Shown: in pieces, positions 42,838 through 51,410 of the stretch | Layout of the letters: each line of letters starts with the position of its first letter | Numbering within the stretch: the stretch's first letter is position 1 | From: Pseudomonas frederiksbergensis | GTDB lineage: Bacteria > Pseudomonadota > Gammaproteobacteria > Pseudomonadales > Pseudomonadaceae | DNA: 64,000 nucleotides | Direction of reading: 5' to 3' | NCBI RefSeq assembly: GCF_003732705.1 | Contig: NZ_MOBR01000027.1 | Coordinates: forward strand, 1-64,000 | Translations under genes and position numbers: made by a program | Notes under the pieces: generated by a model | Database searches by the model: none | Seen by the model: the letters and a program-made list of their open reading frames with translations, nothing else | Told to the model about the DNA's origin: nothing

Positions 42838-43701
42838 ATGGCTTTAACAGTAAACACCAACACCACGTCGTTGAACGTTCAGAAAAACCTGAACCGCGCT
42901 TCCGACGCTCTGTCGACTTCGATGTCTCGTCTGTCTTCCGGCCTGAAAATCAACAGCGCTAAAGACGACGCTGCCGGCCTGCAGATCTCCAACCGTATGT
43001 CCTCGCAGATCCGCGGCCAGGTTGTTGCGGTTAAAAACGCCAACGACGGTATCTCGATGGCTCAGACCGCTGAAGGCGCTCTGCAAGAATCGACCAACAT
43101 TCTGCAACGTATGCGTGAACTGGCTACACAAGCACGTAACGGCACCAACGGCACTGCTGACCAGACCGCAACCAACGCTGAATTCGCTCAGATGTCTGAC
43201 GAACTGACTCGTATCGCGGCTTCGACCAACCTGAACGGCAAGCAACTGCTGGACGGTTCGGCTGGCACCATGACCCTGCAGGTTGGCGCCAACACTGGTT
43301 CGGCTAACCACATCGACCTGACTCTGAGCTCGAAATTCGACGCCGTCAGCCTGTCCGTAGGCAGCGGTACTTTGGCTCTGACCGGTACCACCGCTGTTTC
43401 GGGTGCTGGTTCCGCTGCAACCAACATCGACAACGCGATCACCGCGATCGACGCTGCAATCGCTGCCATCGGTGCAACCCGTGCAAACCTGGGTGCTTCG
43501 CAAAACCGTCTGACCAGCACCATCTCCAACCTGCAAAACATCACTGAAAACGTTACTGCTGCTCAAGGTCGCGTACAAGATACCGACTTCGCCGCAGAAA
43601 CCGCTAACCTGACCAAACAGCAAACTCTGCAACAAGCTTCCACCGCTGTTCTGGCCCAGGCTAACCAGCTGCCATCCGCTGTACTGAAACTGCTTCAGTA
43701 A
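42838..43701 (+). CDS. fliC: Flagellin FliC
   Basis: A 287-aa flagellin, exported through the flagellar type III system and polymerised into the filament. The conserved N-terminal helices (TNTTSLNVQKNLNRASDALSTSMSRLSSGLKINSAKDDAAGLQISNRM) and C-terminal helices (LQNITENVTAAQGRVQDTDFAAETANLTKQQTLQQASTAVLAQANQLPSAVLKLL) are intact. The variable D2/D3 middle (about 145-200) is very short and rich in Ser/Thr, the likely glycosylation region. Codon use looks biased to favoured codons, as in highly expressed genes. Confidence 0.98.
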   Translation: MALTVNTNTTSLNVQKNLNRASDALSTSMSRLSSGLKINSAKDDAAGLQISNRMSSQIRGQVVAVKNANDGISMAQTAEGALQESTNILQRMRELATQARNGTNGTADQTATNAEFAQMSDELTRIAASTNLNGKQLLDGSAGTMTLQVGANTGSANHIDLTLSSKFDAVSLSVGSGTLALTGTTAVSGAGSAATNIDNAITAIDAAIAAIGATRANLGASQNRLTSTISNLQNITENVTAAQGRVQDTDFAAETANLTKQQTLQQASTAVLAQANQLPSAVLKLLQ

Positions 43702-43718
43702 GATCGGATTGAGTTTTG

Positions 43719-43753
43719 GCGGGGGAGTGCGCTTGCGTGCTCTCTCGCTTTTT
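43719..43753 (+). terminator. Rho-independent terminator between fliC and flaG
   Basis: GCGGGGGAG (43719-43727) pairs with CTCTCTCGC (43740-43748) including two G-T pairs, with further pairs inside, followed by five T. Partial read-through would give much fliC and little flaG. Confidence 0.7.
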
Positions 43754-43773
43754 CCGTTTAAGAGGTGATGGTC

Positions 43774-44154
43774 ATGGACATGAGCGTAAAGCTGAACTTG
43801 TCTTACCCGGCCGCTAAACCGGCGGTCAGTAATACCGATAAGCCGGTGGATGCGCCTCGCGCCGAATTTCCCCAGGCTGTCGCTGCAACTGCAAAAAGCT
43901 CGAATTCAGACAACTCGGACACTTCGGACAACTCGGATAAGTTGAAAATGGCCGTTCAGGAGATCGAAAAGTTTGTTCAGTCGGTCAAGCGTAACCTCGA
44001 ATTTTCCATCGATGAAACGTCCGGCAAGGTCATCGTCAAGGTGATTGCCAGCGAATCCGGTGAAGTGATTCGACAGATTCCGTCGGCTGAAGCCATGAAA
44101 CTGGCTGAAAGCCTGCACAACGCCAGTAATGTTTTGTTCGATGCCAAAGCCTGA
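43774..44154 (+). CDS. flaG: Flagellar protein FlaG
   Basis: A 126-aa protein of the FlaG family, linked to filament length control. The N-terminal half is polar (SSNSDNSDTSDNSDKLK), the C-terminal half is the conserved domain KFVQSVKRNLEFSIDETSGKVIVKVIASESGEVIRQIPSAEAMKLAESL. Of several in-frame starts the ATG at 43774 is preferred, being 8 bases after AGAGG. It lies between fliC and fliD, past the fliC terminator. Confidence 0.93.
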   Translation: MDMSVKLNLSYPAAKPAVSNTDKPVDAPRAEFPQAVAATAKSSNSDNSDTSDNSDKLKMAVQEIEKFVQSVKRNLEFSIDETSGKVIVKVIASESGEVIRQIPSAEAMKLAESLHNASNVLFDAKA

Positions 44155-44236
44155 CACTGGCATGAAACGTGTTTGTACGATCATTGTCCGCGCATAGTGG
44201 TCAAAAGACCGGCGACACACAGATAGGGAGATGCAC

Positions 44237-45652
44237 ATGGCAAGTCCAATTCTACCGGGTTCGGGTCTAGGGTCCGGTCTCGACATCGGTGCGATCGTGA
44301 CCGCGCTGGTCAACTCCGACAAATCGGCCAAACAGACGCTGATCACCAATCAGACGACGATCAACACGGCCAAGATTTCTGCTACCGGTTCGTTGAAGTC
44401 CGCCCTGGCGGCGTTCCAGACTGCAATGACCAACCTCGGCAAGCGTGATACGCCGTCGTTTTCCGGTTTTACCGCGACTTCCGGCACGCCGGCGACCTTG
44501 ACCGTAACCTCGGACAACACCGCGGTAACCGGTAGCTATAACGTTGAAGTGGTAAACCTGGCGACCGGCTCGAAAGTGGCCAGTGCTGCTTTTGCTGGTG
44601 GTGCTACCAGTGCCATTCCGACTGGTACGTTGAAAATCAGTCAAAATGGTATTGATTACCCGGTGACCATTGCTAGCGGCGCGACCCTGCAGTCGACCCG
44701 TGACGCAATCAACACCACGCTGCAAGGCAAGGGCATCACCGCCAACATCGTCACCGACGCCAATGGTTCACGCCTGGTGATCGGTTCGACGGTGACCGGC
44801 GCAGGTTCCGATCTTTCGGTCAGCGGTATCGCCGGCCTGGAAATCGATGGCACCAATAGCCTGGGTGCTACGCCAGCCGCTGGGGCATCCGGCAACATCG
44901 GTGGCCTGGCCGCGGATGCAAAGGTCCTGATCGATGGCCTGACCGTTACCAGCAAGAGCAACAAGGTCAGTTCGGCGGTCGGCGGTATCAGCATGACGCT
45001 GCTGGCTCAAGGTAAGTCGACCGTGTCGGTAGGTACCAACACCGACGGCCTGAAAACCTCTCTGCAAACGTTCGTCGATGCCTACAACACCGTGATCAAC
45101 ACCCTGACCACGCTGACCAAGCCAAGCCTGGATGATGAGGGTAACCCGACCATCGGCGCGGCGCTGACCGGTGACTCCCTGCCACGTAACCTGATCACGG
45201 CTGTGCGCGATGAGTTGGTGGCTCCTGGGGCGGGCGGGCAGTTGTCTGTGCTGTCGCAGTTGGGTATTCAGACCGATCAGAAGACCGGTACGCTGACCAT
45301 TGACGCGACCAAGTACGCCAAGGCCATGGCGACCCCGGGGATAAGCAGTTCGGTACAGAACCTGTTCACCGGTACTGATACTAAAAACGGCCTGCTGGCG
45401 CGCATGTCGGCGGCGATCACGCCTTACTCCCAGACGGGCGGTATCCTCGATCAGCGCAGCAGCAACCTGGGCAAGATCCAAAAGGATCTGAGCACTCAGC
45501 AGACGGCGCTGGACCTGCGGGTGACCAACCTGACGGCGTCGCTGACTGCCAAGTACAACGCGATGGACCTGTTGGTCGGCCAGATGAAGGCCACCGCCAG
45601 CAGCATCACTGGCTTCTTCGCGTCGCTGAACGCTCAGCAGTCCGCCAAGTAG
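44237..45652 (+). CDS. fliD: Flagellar filament cap protein FliD
   Basis: A 471-aa hook-associated protein 2 that caps the filament and folds exported flagellin. The N-terminus ASPILPGSGLGSGLDIGAIVTALVNSDKS and the C-terminus QQTALDLRVTNLTASLTAKYNAMDLLVGQMKATASSITGFFASL are typical. The ATG at 44237 is chosen because AGGGAG lies 6 bases upstream; an ATG at 44231 would add two residues. A strong terminator follows. Confidence 0.97.
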   Translation: MASPILPGSGLGSGLDIGAIVTALVNSDKSAKQTLITNQTTINTAKISATGSLKSALAAFQTAMTNLGKRDTPSFSGFTATSGTPATLTVTSDNTAVTGSYNVEVVNLATGSKVASAAFAGGATSAIPTGTLKISQNGIDYPVTIASGATLQSTRDAINTTLQGKGITANIVTDANGSRLVIGSTVTGAGSDLSVSGIAGLEIDGTNSLGATPAAGASGNIGGLAADAKVLIDGLTVTSKSNKVSSAVGGISMTLLAQGKSTVSVGTNTDGLKTSLQTFVDAYNTVINTLTTLTKPSLDDEGNPTIGAALTGDSLPRNLITAVRDELVAPGAGGQLSVLSQLGIQTDQKTGTLTIDATKYAKAMATPGISSSVQNLFTGTDTKNGLLARMSAAITPYSQTGGILDQRSSNLGKIQKDLSTQQTALDLRVTNLTASLTAKYNAMDLLVGQMKATASSITGFFASLNAQQSAK

Positions 45653-45664
45653 TCATGGGCTGAC

Positions 45665-45709
45665 GACAAAAACCCGGCTACGCTTTTCGGCGTGCGCCGG
45701 GTTTTTGTC
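45665..45709. terminator. Strong rho-independent terminator after fliD
   Basis: A perfect 14-base arm pair (GACAAAAACCCGGC, 45665-45678; GCCGGGTTTTTGTC, 45696-45709) with an inner ACGC/GCGT pair; the T-run is inside the right arm. It separates fliD from fliS. Confidence 0.9.
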
Positions 45710-45717
45710 TTCTGATC

Positions 45718-45744
45718 TAAAGTTTCCAGGTTTGCAGGCGATAC
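45718..45744 (+). promoter_or_regulatory. Sigma-28 (FliA) promoter of fliS-fliT
   Basis: TAAAGTTT (45718-45725), 11 bases, GGCGATAC (45737-45744), against TAAAGTTT-N11-GCCGATAA: a full -35 match and 6 of 8 in the -10, exact spacing. It lies 40 bases before fliS and directly after the fliD terminator. Confidence 0.75.
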
Positions 45745-45783
45745 ACTGGTCATACGAGTCATTGAGTGGCAATGAGGTAGAAA

Positions 45784-46179
45784 ATGAATCCGATGTTAGC
45801 CCTTCGGCAATATCAGAAGATCGGGGCGCAGGCCCAGACGTCCGAAGCCAGTCCGCACCGCCTGGTGCAGATGCTGATGGAAGGCGGCCTGGATCGCATT
45901 GCCCAGGCCAAAGGCGCGATGGAGCGCAAGGACATTCCCGGCAAGGGAACTTCCATCGGCAAGGCCATCGGCATCATCGGCGGCTTGCGTGAAGGCCTGG
46001 ACCTGGAAAAAGCCGCCGACACCGTCGGTGAGCTCGACCGTCTCTACGCTTACATGATGAAGCGCCTCGCCGAGGCGAACATCAAGAGCGACCCGCGGAT
46101 TCTCGATGAAGTCGACGGTCTGCTGCGCACGGTTAAAGAAGGCTGGGACGCCATCGCCGCGCCTGGTCCGCAGTTTTAA
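45784..46179 (+). CDS. fliS: Flagellin export chaperone FliS
   Basis: A 131-aa helical cytoplasmic chaperone that holds flagellin before export. Marks: ALRQYQKIGAQAQTSEASPHRLVQMLMEGGLDRIAQAKGAME and ELDRLYAYMMKRLAEANIKSD. Length is usual (about 130 aa). fliT follows after 10 bases with AAGGAG. Confidence 0.96.
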   Translation: MNPMLALRQYQKIGAQAQTSEASPHRLVQMLMEGGLDRIAQAKGAMERKDIPGKGTSIGKAIGIIGGLREGLDLEKAADTVGELDRLYAYMMKRLAEANIKSDPRILDEVDGLLRTVKEGWDAIAAPGPQF

Positions 46180-46189
46180 GGAGATCACC

Positions 46190-46486
46190 ATGAGTCTTGT
46201 ATTGCAGCGAATCGAACAAACCCGTGAAGCGTTGGTCGGTGCATTGGCCGAGCGCAACTGGGAGGCTATCGGTCAATTGGACCTGGATTGCCGTTCCTGC
46301 ATGGAAGATGTCTTGAGTGAAGCTTCGCTGGACGAGGTGGCGTTGCGCGCCAATCTTGAGGAGTTGCTGGGGGTCTACAAGGAGCTTCTTGAGGTGGCGA
46401 TGGGGGAGAGACAGGCGATAGTCGACGAGATGTCTCAGATCCACCAAGCGCAAAACGCTGCAAAGGTTTACCATCTGTTTGGTTAA
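46190..46486 (+). CDS. fliT: FliT-like flagellar chaperone
   Basis: A 98-aa helical protein after fliS, the usual place of fliT, the chaperone of FliD. Sequence identity to enteric FliT is not visible by eye; position, size and the pattern IEQTREALVGALAERNWEAIGQLDLDCRSCMEDVL support the call. The ATG at 46190 has AAGGAG upstream; the open frame extends upstream only within fliS. Confidence 0.8.
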   Translation: MSLVLQRIEQTREALVGALAERNWEAIGQLDLDCRSCMEDVLSEASLDEVALRANLEELLGVYKELLEVAMGERQAIVDEMSQIHQAQNAAKVYHLFG

Positions 46487-46658
46487 TTAATCCCCGGTTA
46501 ATCCAAACTAGTGCGCCATAAATTTGACTGTGCACGGTTTTTTGACTTAACTAGTGGCTGTATCCAGATTTCAGGCGTCTACAGGCATAACGTGTCTGCA
46601 AGCGTCTAGCTTGCCCCCTCATTTCGGGCATTGAGTTGACTAGGGAAGTTGCTATTGC

Positions 46659-48134
46659 ATGTGGCGTGAAACCAAAATTCTGCTGATTGATGACGATAGC
46701 GTCCGTCGCCGCGATTTAGCGGTGATTTTAAATTTTCTCGGTGAAGAAAATTTACCCTGCGGCAGCCATGACTGGCAGCAGGCGGTCGGCTCGTTGTCAT
46801 CAAGTCGTGAAGTCATTTGCGTACTAATCGGGACAGTCAGTGCTCCTGGTGCGCTTTTGGGCCTGTTAAAGACACTCTCAACCTGGGATGAGTTCCTTCC
46901 GGTTTTGTTAATGGGCGATAATTCTTCCGTTGACCTGCCTGAAGACCAGCGTCGCCGAGTGCTTTCGACGCTCGAAATGCCCCCCAGCTACAGCAAGTTG
47001 CTCGACTCCCTGCACCGTGCCCAGGTCTATCGCGAGATGTACGACCAGGCCCGTGAGCGCGGTCGTCACCGTGAACCCAATCTGTTCCGCAGCCTCGTCG
47101 GCACCAGCCGGGCGATCCAGCACGTGCGCCAGATGATGCAGCAAGTGGCCGACACCGATGCCAGCGTGCTGATCCTCGGTGAGTCGGGTACTGGCAAGGA
47201 AGTGGTCGCGCGCAACTTGCACTACCACTCCAAGCGTCGTGACGCGCCGTTCGTTCCGGTCAACTGCGGCGCAATCCCGGCCGAGTTGCTGGAAAGCGAA
47301 CTGTTCGGCCATGAGAAGGGCGCCTTTACCGGGGCGATCACCAGTCGTGCCGGACGATTCGAACTGGCCAACGGCGGCACGCTGTTCCTCGACGAAATCG
47401 GCGACATGCCGTTGCCGATGCAAGTCAAGCTGCTGCGGGTCCTGCAAGAGCGCACCTTCGAGCGCGTGGGCAGCAACAAGACCCAGAGCGCCGATGTGCG
47501 GATCATCGCGGCGACCCACAAGAATCTCGAAAGCATGATCGAGATCGGCGCCTTCCGCGAAGACCTCTACTATCGCCTGAACGTGTTCCCGATCGAGATG
47601 GCACCGCTGCGCGAACGTGTCGAAGACATCCCGCTGCTGATGAACGAGTTGATCTCGCGCATGGAGCACGAGAAGCGTGGTTCGATCCGTTTCAACTCGG
47701 CCGCGATCATGTCCCTGTGCCGCCACGGCTGGCCGGGCAACGTCCGTGAACTGGCCAACCTGGTGGAGCGCATGGCGATCATGCATCCGTACGGGGTGAT
47801 CGGTGTGGTCGAGTTACCGAAGAAATTCCGCTACGTCGATGACGAAGACGAACAACTGGTCGACAGCCTGCGCAGCGATCTGGAAGAGCGGGTGGCCATC
47901 AATGGTCATACGCCGGACTTCACCGCCAATGCGCTGCTACCGCCCGAAGGCCTGGACCTGAAGGACTACCTCGGTGGTCTGGAACAGGGGCTGATTCAGC
48001 AGGCGCTGGATGATGCCAATGGCATTGTGGCGCGCGCCGCCGAACGTCTGCGTATTCGTCGCACCACCCTGGTGGAGAAGATGCGCAAGTACGGTATGAG
48101 TCGTCGTGATGGTGATGAACAGGCGGATGATTGA
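46659..48134 (+). CDS. fleQ: Flagellar master regulator FleQ
   Basis: A 491-aa enhancer-binding protein that, with sigma-54, activates class II flagellar genes and in Pseudomonas also controls exopolysaccharide genes in response to cyclic-di-GMP and FleN. The N-terminal domain looks like a receiver but has no phospho-acceptor Asp (VICVLIGTVS). The AAA+ domain has Walker A GESGTGKE (about 173-180), GAFTGA (about 220) and LFLDEIGDM. The C-terminal helix-turn-helix reads GIVARAAERLRIRRTTLVEKMRKY. The 172-base region upstream holds two ACTAGT boxes, but no promoter I would name with confidence. Confidence 0.97.
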   Translation: MWRETKILLIDDDSVRRRDLAVILNFLGEENLPCGSHDWQQAVGSLSSSREVICVLIGTVSAPGALLGLLKTLSTWDEFLPVLLMGDNSSVDLPEDQRRRVLSTLEMPPSYSKLLDSLHRAQVYREMYDQARERGRHREPNLFRSLVGTSRAIQHVRQMMQQVADTDASVLILGESGTGKEVVARNLHYHSKRRDAPFVPVNCGAIPAELLESELFGHEKGAFTGAITSRAGRFELANGGTLFLDEIGDMPLPMQVKLLRVLQERTFERVGSNKTQSADVRIIAATHKNLESMIEIGAFREDLYYRLNVFPIEMAPLRERVEDIPLLMNELISRMEHEKRGSIRFNSAAIMSLCRHGWPGNVRELANLVERMAIMHPYGVIGVVELPKKFRYVDDEDEQLVDSLRSDLEERVAINGHTPDFTANALLPPEGLDLKDYLGGLEQGLIQQALDDANGIVARAAERLRIRRTTLVEKMRKYGMSRRDGDEQADD

Positions 48135-48175
48135 CGCCTGTTTTTCAAGTCCTTCATTTGTAGGCGGTTTTTTTT
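48135..48175 (+). terminator. Possible fleQ terminator
   Basis: CGCCT (48135-48139) can pair with AGGCG (48162-48166) and eight T follow, but the loop is long (22 bases). The T-run touches the fleS promoter. Confidence 0.4.
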
Positions 48176-48191
48176 AGGCACGGGTATTGCT
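48175..48191 (+). promoter_or_regulatory. Sigma-54 promoter of fleSR
   Basis: TAGGCACG-N4-TTGCT with GG at 48177-48178 and GC at 48189-48190, N10 spacing. Only one mismatch to TTGGCACG-N4-TTGCW. It agrees with the known FleQ/RpoN control of fleSR in P. aeruginosa. Confidence 0.85.
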
Positions 48192-48244
48192 ACAGCTCTC
48201 GCAACGTTCCGTTTCACTGACGGTCAGCCAAGCGAGAGAGCACG

Positions 48245-49456
48245 ATGCCCCAAGCCGCCCAGATGTCTCCTGTCCCTGACGCTTCGGGGCAACCGTCGTC
48301 CGTAGAGCAGGCAAGCCGGCTTGGCCTAGAGCAGGCGTTTGCCCTGTTCAACCAGATGTCGAGCCAATTGACTGACTCCTACAGCATGCTCGAAGCCCGG
48401 GTCACCGAGCTCAAGGGCGAACTGGCGGTGGTCAGCGCCCAGCGCATGCAGGAACTGGCGGAAAAAGAACGCCTGGCCAACCGGCTGCAAAACCTCCTTG
48501 ATCTGTTACCCGGCGGCGTCATTGTGATCGATGCCCAGGGCATGGTGCGCGAAGCCAACCCGGCGGCGTGCGAGTTGCTCGGCCTGCCCCTTGAAGGCGA
48601 GCTGTGGCGCCACGTGATTGCGCGCTGTTTTGCGCCCCGTGAAGACGACGGTCATGAAATCTCCCTCAAGGACGGTCGGCGTCTGTCGATCGCCACCCGT
48701 TCGCTGGATGCCGAGCCCGGTCAGTTGGTGTTGCTCAACGACTTGACCGAAACCCGTCAGCTGCAAGGTCAACTGGCTCGCCATGAACGCCTGTCGTCCC
48801 TGGGGCGAATGGTGGCCTCGCTGGCCCATCAGATTCGCACACCGCTTTCCGCCGCGCTGCTGTACGCCAGTCATTTGACTGAGCAGGAGTTGCCGGTCGC
48901 CACCCAGCAACGCTTCGCCGGCCGTTTGAAAGAGCGTCTGCATGAGCTGGAGCATCAAGTGCGCGACATGCTGGTGTTCGCCCGCGGCGAACTGCCGCTG
49001 ACCAATCGCGTCACCCCCAAGGAACTGATGCAGTCGCTGCAAGCGGCGGCGCTGACCCATGTCCAGGAGCTGCCGATTCGCTGGCAGTGCGACAGTCATG
49101 CCGGGGAGTTGCTGTGCAATCGCGACACCCTGGTCGGGGCGATTCTGAATTTGATCGAGAATGCGATTCAGGCCAGTGGCGGTGCCGTGCGCCTCAAGGT
49201 TCATCTCTATACCCGTGGCAACAACTTGCGCTTGTGTGTCAGCGACAGCGGCAGCGGGATTGATGACAAGGTGTTGGCGCGCCTGGGCGAGCCGTTTTTC
49301 ACCACAAAAACCACCGGGACCGGCCTGGGCCTGACCGTGGTCAAGGCAGTGGCTCGCGCTCATCAGGGAGAATTGCAGTTGCGCTCGCGGCTCGGTCGCG
49401 GCACCTGTGCGCTGGTGTCCCTGCCGTTGTTTACCAGCGCATCGGATGCGGAGTGA
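48245..49456 (+). CDS. fleS: Flagellar sensor histidine kinase FleS
   Basis: A 403-aa kinase without membrane segments, so cytoplasmic. A coiled coil (about 40-85), a PAS domain (about 85-180, NLLDLLPGGVIVIDAQGMVREANPAACELLGL), HisKA with phospho-His near 195 (SLAHQIRTPLSAAL) and HATPase (NLIENAIQASG, SDSGSGIDDKVLARLGEPFFTTKTTGTGLGLTVV). It phosphorylates FleR in the class III step. Its stop overlaps a GTG in the fleR frame. Confidence 0.96.
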   Translation: MPQAAQMSPVPDASGQPSSVEQASRLGLEQAFALFNQMSSQLTDSYSMLEARVTELKGELAVVSAQRMQELAEKERLANRLQNLLDLLPGGVIVIDAQGMVREANPAACELLGLPLEGELWRHVIARCFAPREDDGHEISLKDGRRLSIATRSLDAEPGQLVLLNDLTETRQLQGQLARHERLSSLGRMVASLAHQIRTPLSAALLYASHLTEQELPVATQQRFAGRLKERLHELEHQVRDMLVFARGELPLTNRVTPKELMQSLQAAALTHVQELPIRWQCDSHAGELLCNRDTLVGAILNLIENAIQASGGAVRLKVHLYTRGNNLRLCVSDSGSGIDDKVLARLGEPFFTTKTTGTGLGLTVVKAVARAHQGELQLRSRLGRGTCALVSLPLFTSASDAE

Positions 49457-49461
49457 AGGAC

Positions 49462-50841
49462 ATGGCAATCAAGGTTTTACTGGTCGAGGATGACCGCGCG
49501 CTACGGGAAGCACTGGCGGATACGCTGCTGCTCGCGGGGCACGATTACAAGGCTGTCGGTTCAGCGGAAGAAGCACTGGCGGCGGTTGGCGTCGAGGCGT
49601 TCAATCTGGTCGTGAGTGACGTCAACATGCCGGGCATGGACGGGCATCAGCTGCTCGGATTGCTCCGGGCGCGCCAGCCGCAACTGCCGGTGCTGCTGAT
49701 GACCGCCCACGGCGCGGTGGAGCGTGCGGTCGATGCCATGCGCCAGGGCGCGGCGGATTATCTGGTCAAACCGTTCGAGCCCAAGGCCTTGCTCGATCTG
49801 GTGGCGCGTCATGCGTTGGGCAGTCTCGGCGCCACCGACGGCGAGGGGCCGATTGCCTTCGAGCCGGCCAGTGCGCAACTGCTCGAACTGGCTGCACGCG
49901 TGGCGCGCAGCGATTCCACGGTGTTGATCTCTGGCGAGTCCGGCACCGGCAAGGAAGTGCTGGCGCGCTATATCCATCAGCATTCCCATCGCGCCAACCA
50001 ACCGTTCATCGCCATCAACTGCGCGGCGATCCCCGACAACATGCTCGAGGCCACACTGTTCGGCCACGAGAAAGGCTCGTTCACGGGGGCTATCGCCGCC
50101 CAGGCCGGCAAGTTTGAACAGGCTGACGGCGGCACCATCCTGCTCGACGAAATCTCCGAAATGCCCATGGGCTTGCAAGCCAAATTGCTGCGGGTGTTGC
50201 AGGAAAGGGAAGTGGAGCGGGTCGGCGCACGCAAGCCGATCAGCCTGGACATCCGGGTCGTGGCCACCACCAACCGTGATCTGGCCGGTGAAGTGGCGGC
50301 GGGGCGTTTTCGTGAAGATCTTTACTATCGGCTGTCGGTTTTTCCGCTGGCCTGGCGTCCGTTGCGTGAGCGCACCGCCGACATCCTGCCGCTGGCCGAG
50401 CGTCTTCTGGCCAAACACGTCAATAAAATGAAGCATGCGGCGGCGAAACTGTCGCCCGAAGCGCAAGCGTGCCTGATCGGTTATCCGTGGCCGGGGAATG
50501 TTCGCGAGCTGGATAACGCCATCCAGCGCGCACTGATTCTGCAGCAGGGCGGGTTGATTCAGCCGCAAGACTTCTGCCTGTCGGGGCCCGTCGCTTGTGC
50601 GCCGTTACCCGCATTGGCGCCTGTGCGGGCGGTGGAAGTCGAGGTCGAATCGGCCAGCGCCTTGGGCGACGACCTGCGCCGCCATGAGTTCCAGATGATC
50701 ATCGACACCCTGCGTTCCGAGCGCGGCCGCCGCAAAGAGGCCGCCGAACGCCTGGGTATCAGCCCGCGTACCTTGCGCTACAAACTGGCGCAAATGCGCG
50801 ATGCCGGGATGGATGTGGAAGCGTATTTGTTTGCCACCTGA
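49462..50841 (+). CDS. fleR: Flagellar response regulator FleR
   Basis: A 459-aa sigma-54 activator. Receiver domain (1-120) with the phospho-acceptor Asp near 53 (LVVSDVNMPGMDG), AAA+ domain with Walker A GESGTGKE near 158 and GSFTGA, a Ser variant of GAFTGA, and a C-terminal Fis-type helix-turn-helix (RRKEAAERLGISPRTLRYKLAQM). The start at ATG 49462 (MAIKVLLVEDD) fits homologues; a GTG at 49453 overlapping the fleS stop would add three residues. In Pseudomonas it activates basal body and hook class III genes with sigma-54. Confidence 0.96.
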   Translation: MAIKVLLVEDDRALREALADTLLLAGHDYKAVGSAEEALAAVGVEAFNLVVSDVNMPGMDGHQLLGLLRARQPQLPVLLMTAHGAVERAVDAMRQGAADYLVKPFEPKALLDLVARHALGSLGATDGEGPIAFEPASAQLLELAARVARSDSTVLISGESGTGKEVLARYIHQHSHRANQPFIAINCAAIPDNMLEATLFGHEKGSFTGAIAAQAGKFEQADGGTILLDEISEMPMGLQAKLLRVLQEREVERVGARKPISLDIRVVATTNRDLAGEVAAGRFREDLYYRLSVFPLAWRPLRERTADILPLAERLLAKHVNKMKHAAAKLSPEAQACLIGYPWPGNVRELDNAIQRALILQQGGLIQPQDFCLSGPVACAPLPALAPVRAVEVEVESASALGDDLRRHEFQMIIDTLRSERGRRKEAAERLGISPRTLRYKLAQMRDAGMDVEAYLFAT

Positions 50842-50853
50842 AAGTTGACGCAA

Positions 50854-50940
50854 GTGGGAGCGAGCCTGCTCGCGAAGGCGCAGTGACAGATATCTAAATG
50901 TTGACTGACACACCGCTTTCGCGAGCAGGCTCGCTCCCAC
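50854..50940. repeat. REPIN-like inverted repeat
   Basis: Arms GTGGGAGCGAGCCTGCTCGC and GCGAGCAGGCTCGCTCCCAC between fleR and the fliE promoter. Confidence 0.85.
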
Positions 50941-50987
50941 ACTGGTTTTGCAACCTGCAAAGGCTTTTGTGAAACGAGGCAACCGAG

Positions 50988-51004
50988 CTGGCACCCTTGT
51001 TGCT
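50988..51004 (+). promoter_or_regulatory. Sigma-54 promoter of fliEFGHIJ
   Basis: CTGGCACC-N4-TTGCT with GG at 50990-50991 and GC at 51002-51003, N10 spacing; two mismatches to the consensus. It lies about 62 bases before fliE. Confidence 0.85.
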
Positions 51005-51065
51005 AACACCTCAGTACCCGCCGAGTGAGTGTCAAAAAATTGCGGGTCGCCAGAGAGAGTAGACC

Positions 51066-51395
51066 ATGAGCCAAGGTATTGAATTTAATCGATTGATGTT
51101 GGACATGCGCTCCATGCAAATGGATGCCATGTCTGCGCCAAAATCGACTGCCGCCGTTCCCGAACTGGGGGGCAGCAGTTTTGCCGATATGCTCGGTCAG
51201 GCCGTCAATAAAGTGAACGACACCCAGCAGGCGTCCAATCAGCTGTCCAGTGCCTTTGAAATTGGCAAGAGCGGCGTTGATCTGACGGATGTGATGATTT
51301 CTTCGCAGAAGGCCAGCGTTTCTTTCCAGGCGTTGACCCAAGTGCGTAACAAGCTGGTTCAGGCTTACCAAGACATCATGCAGATGCCGGTTTAA
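51066..51395 (+). CDS. fliE: Flagellar hook-basal body complex protein FliE
   Basis: A 109-aa small basal-body protein joining the MS ring to the rod. Marks: GSSFADMLGQAVNKVNDTQQASNQLSSAFEIGKSGVDLTDVMISSQKASVSFQALTQVRNKLVQAYQDIMQMPV, where the C-terminal helix is the family signature. First gene of fliEFGHIJ; fliF follows after 15 bases. Confidence 0.97.
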   Translation: MSQGIEFNRLMLDMRSMQMDAMSAPKSTAAVPELGGSSFADMLGQAVNKVNDTQQASNQLSSAFEIGKSGVDLTDVMISSQKASVSFQALTQVRNKLVQAYQDIMQMPV

Positions 51396-51410
51396 GGACG
51401 AGATTGAGTC

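Noticed and set aside
44157..44173. Possible sigma-54 promoter of fliD
   Set aside because: The -24 part (CTGGCATG) is good but the -12 part reads GTGTT, without the required GC.
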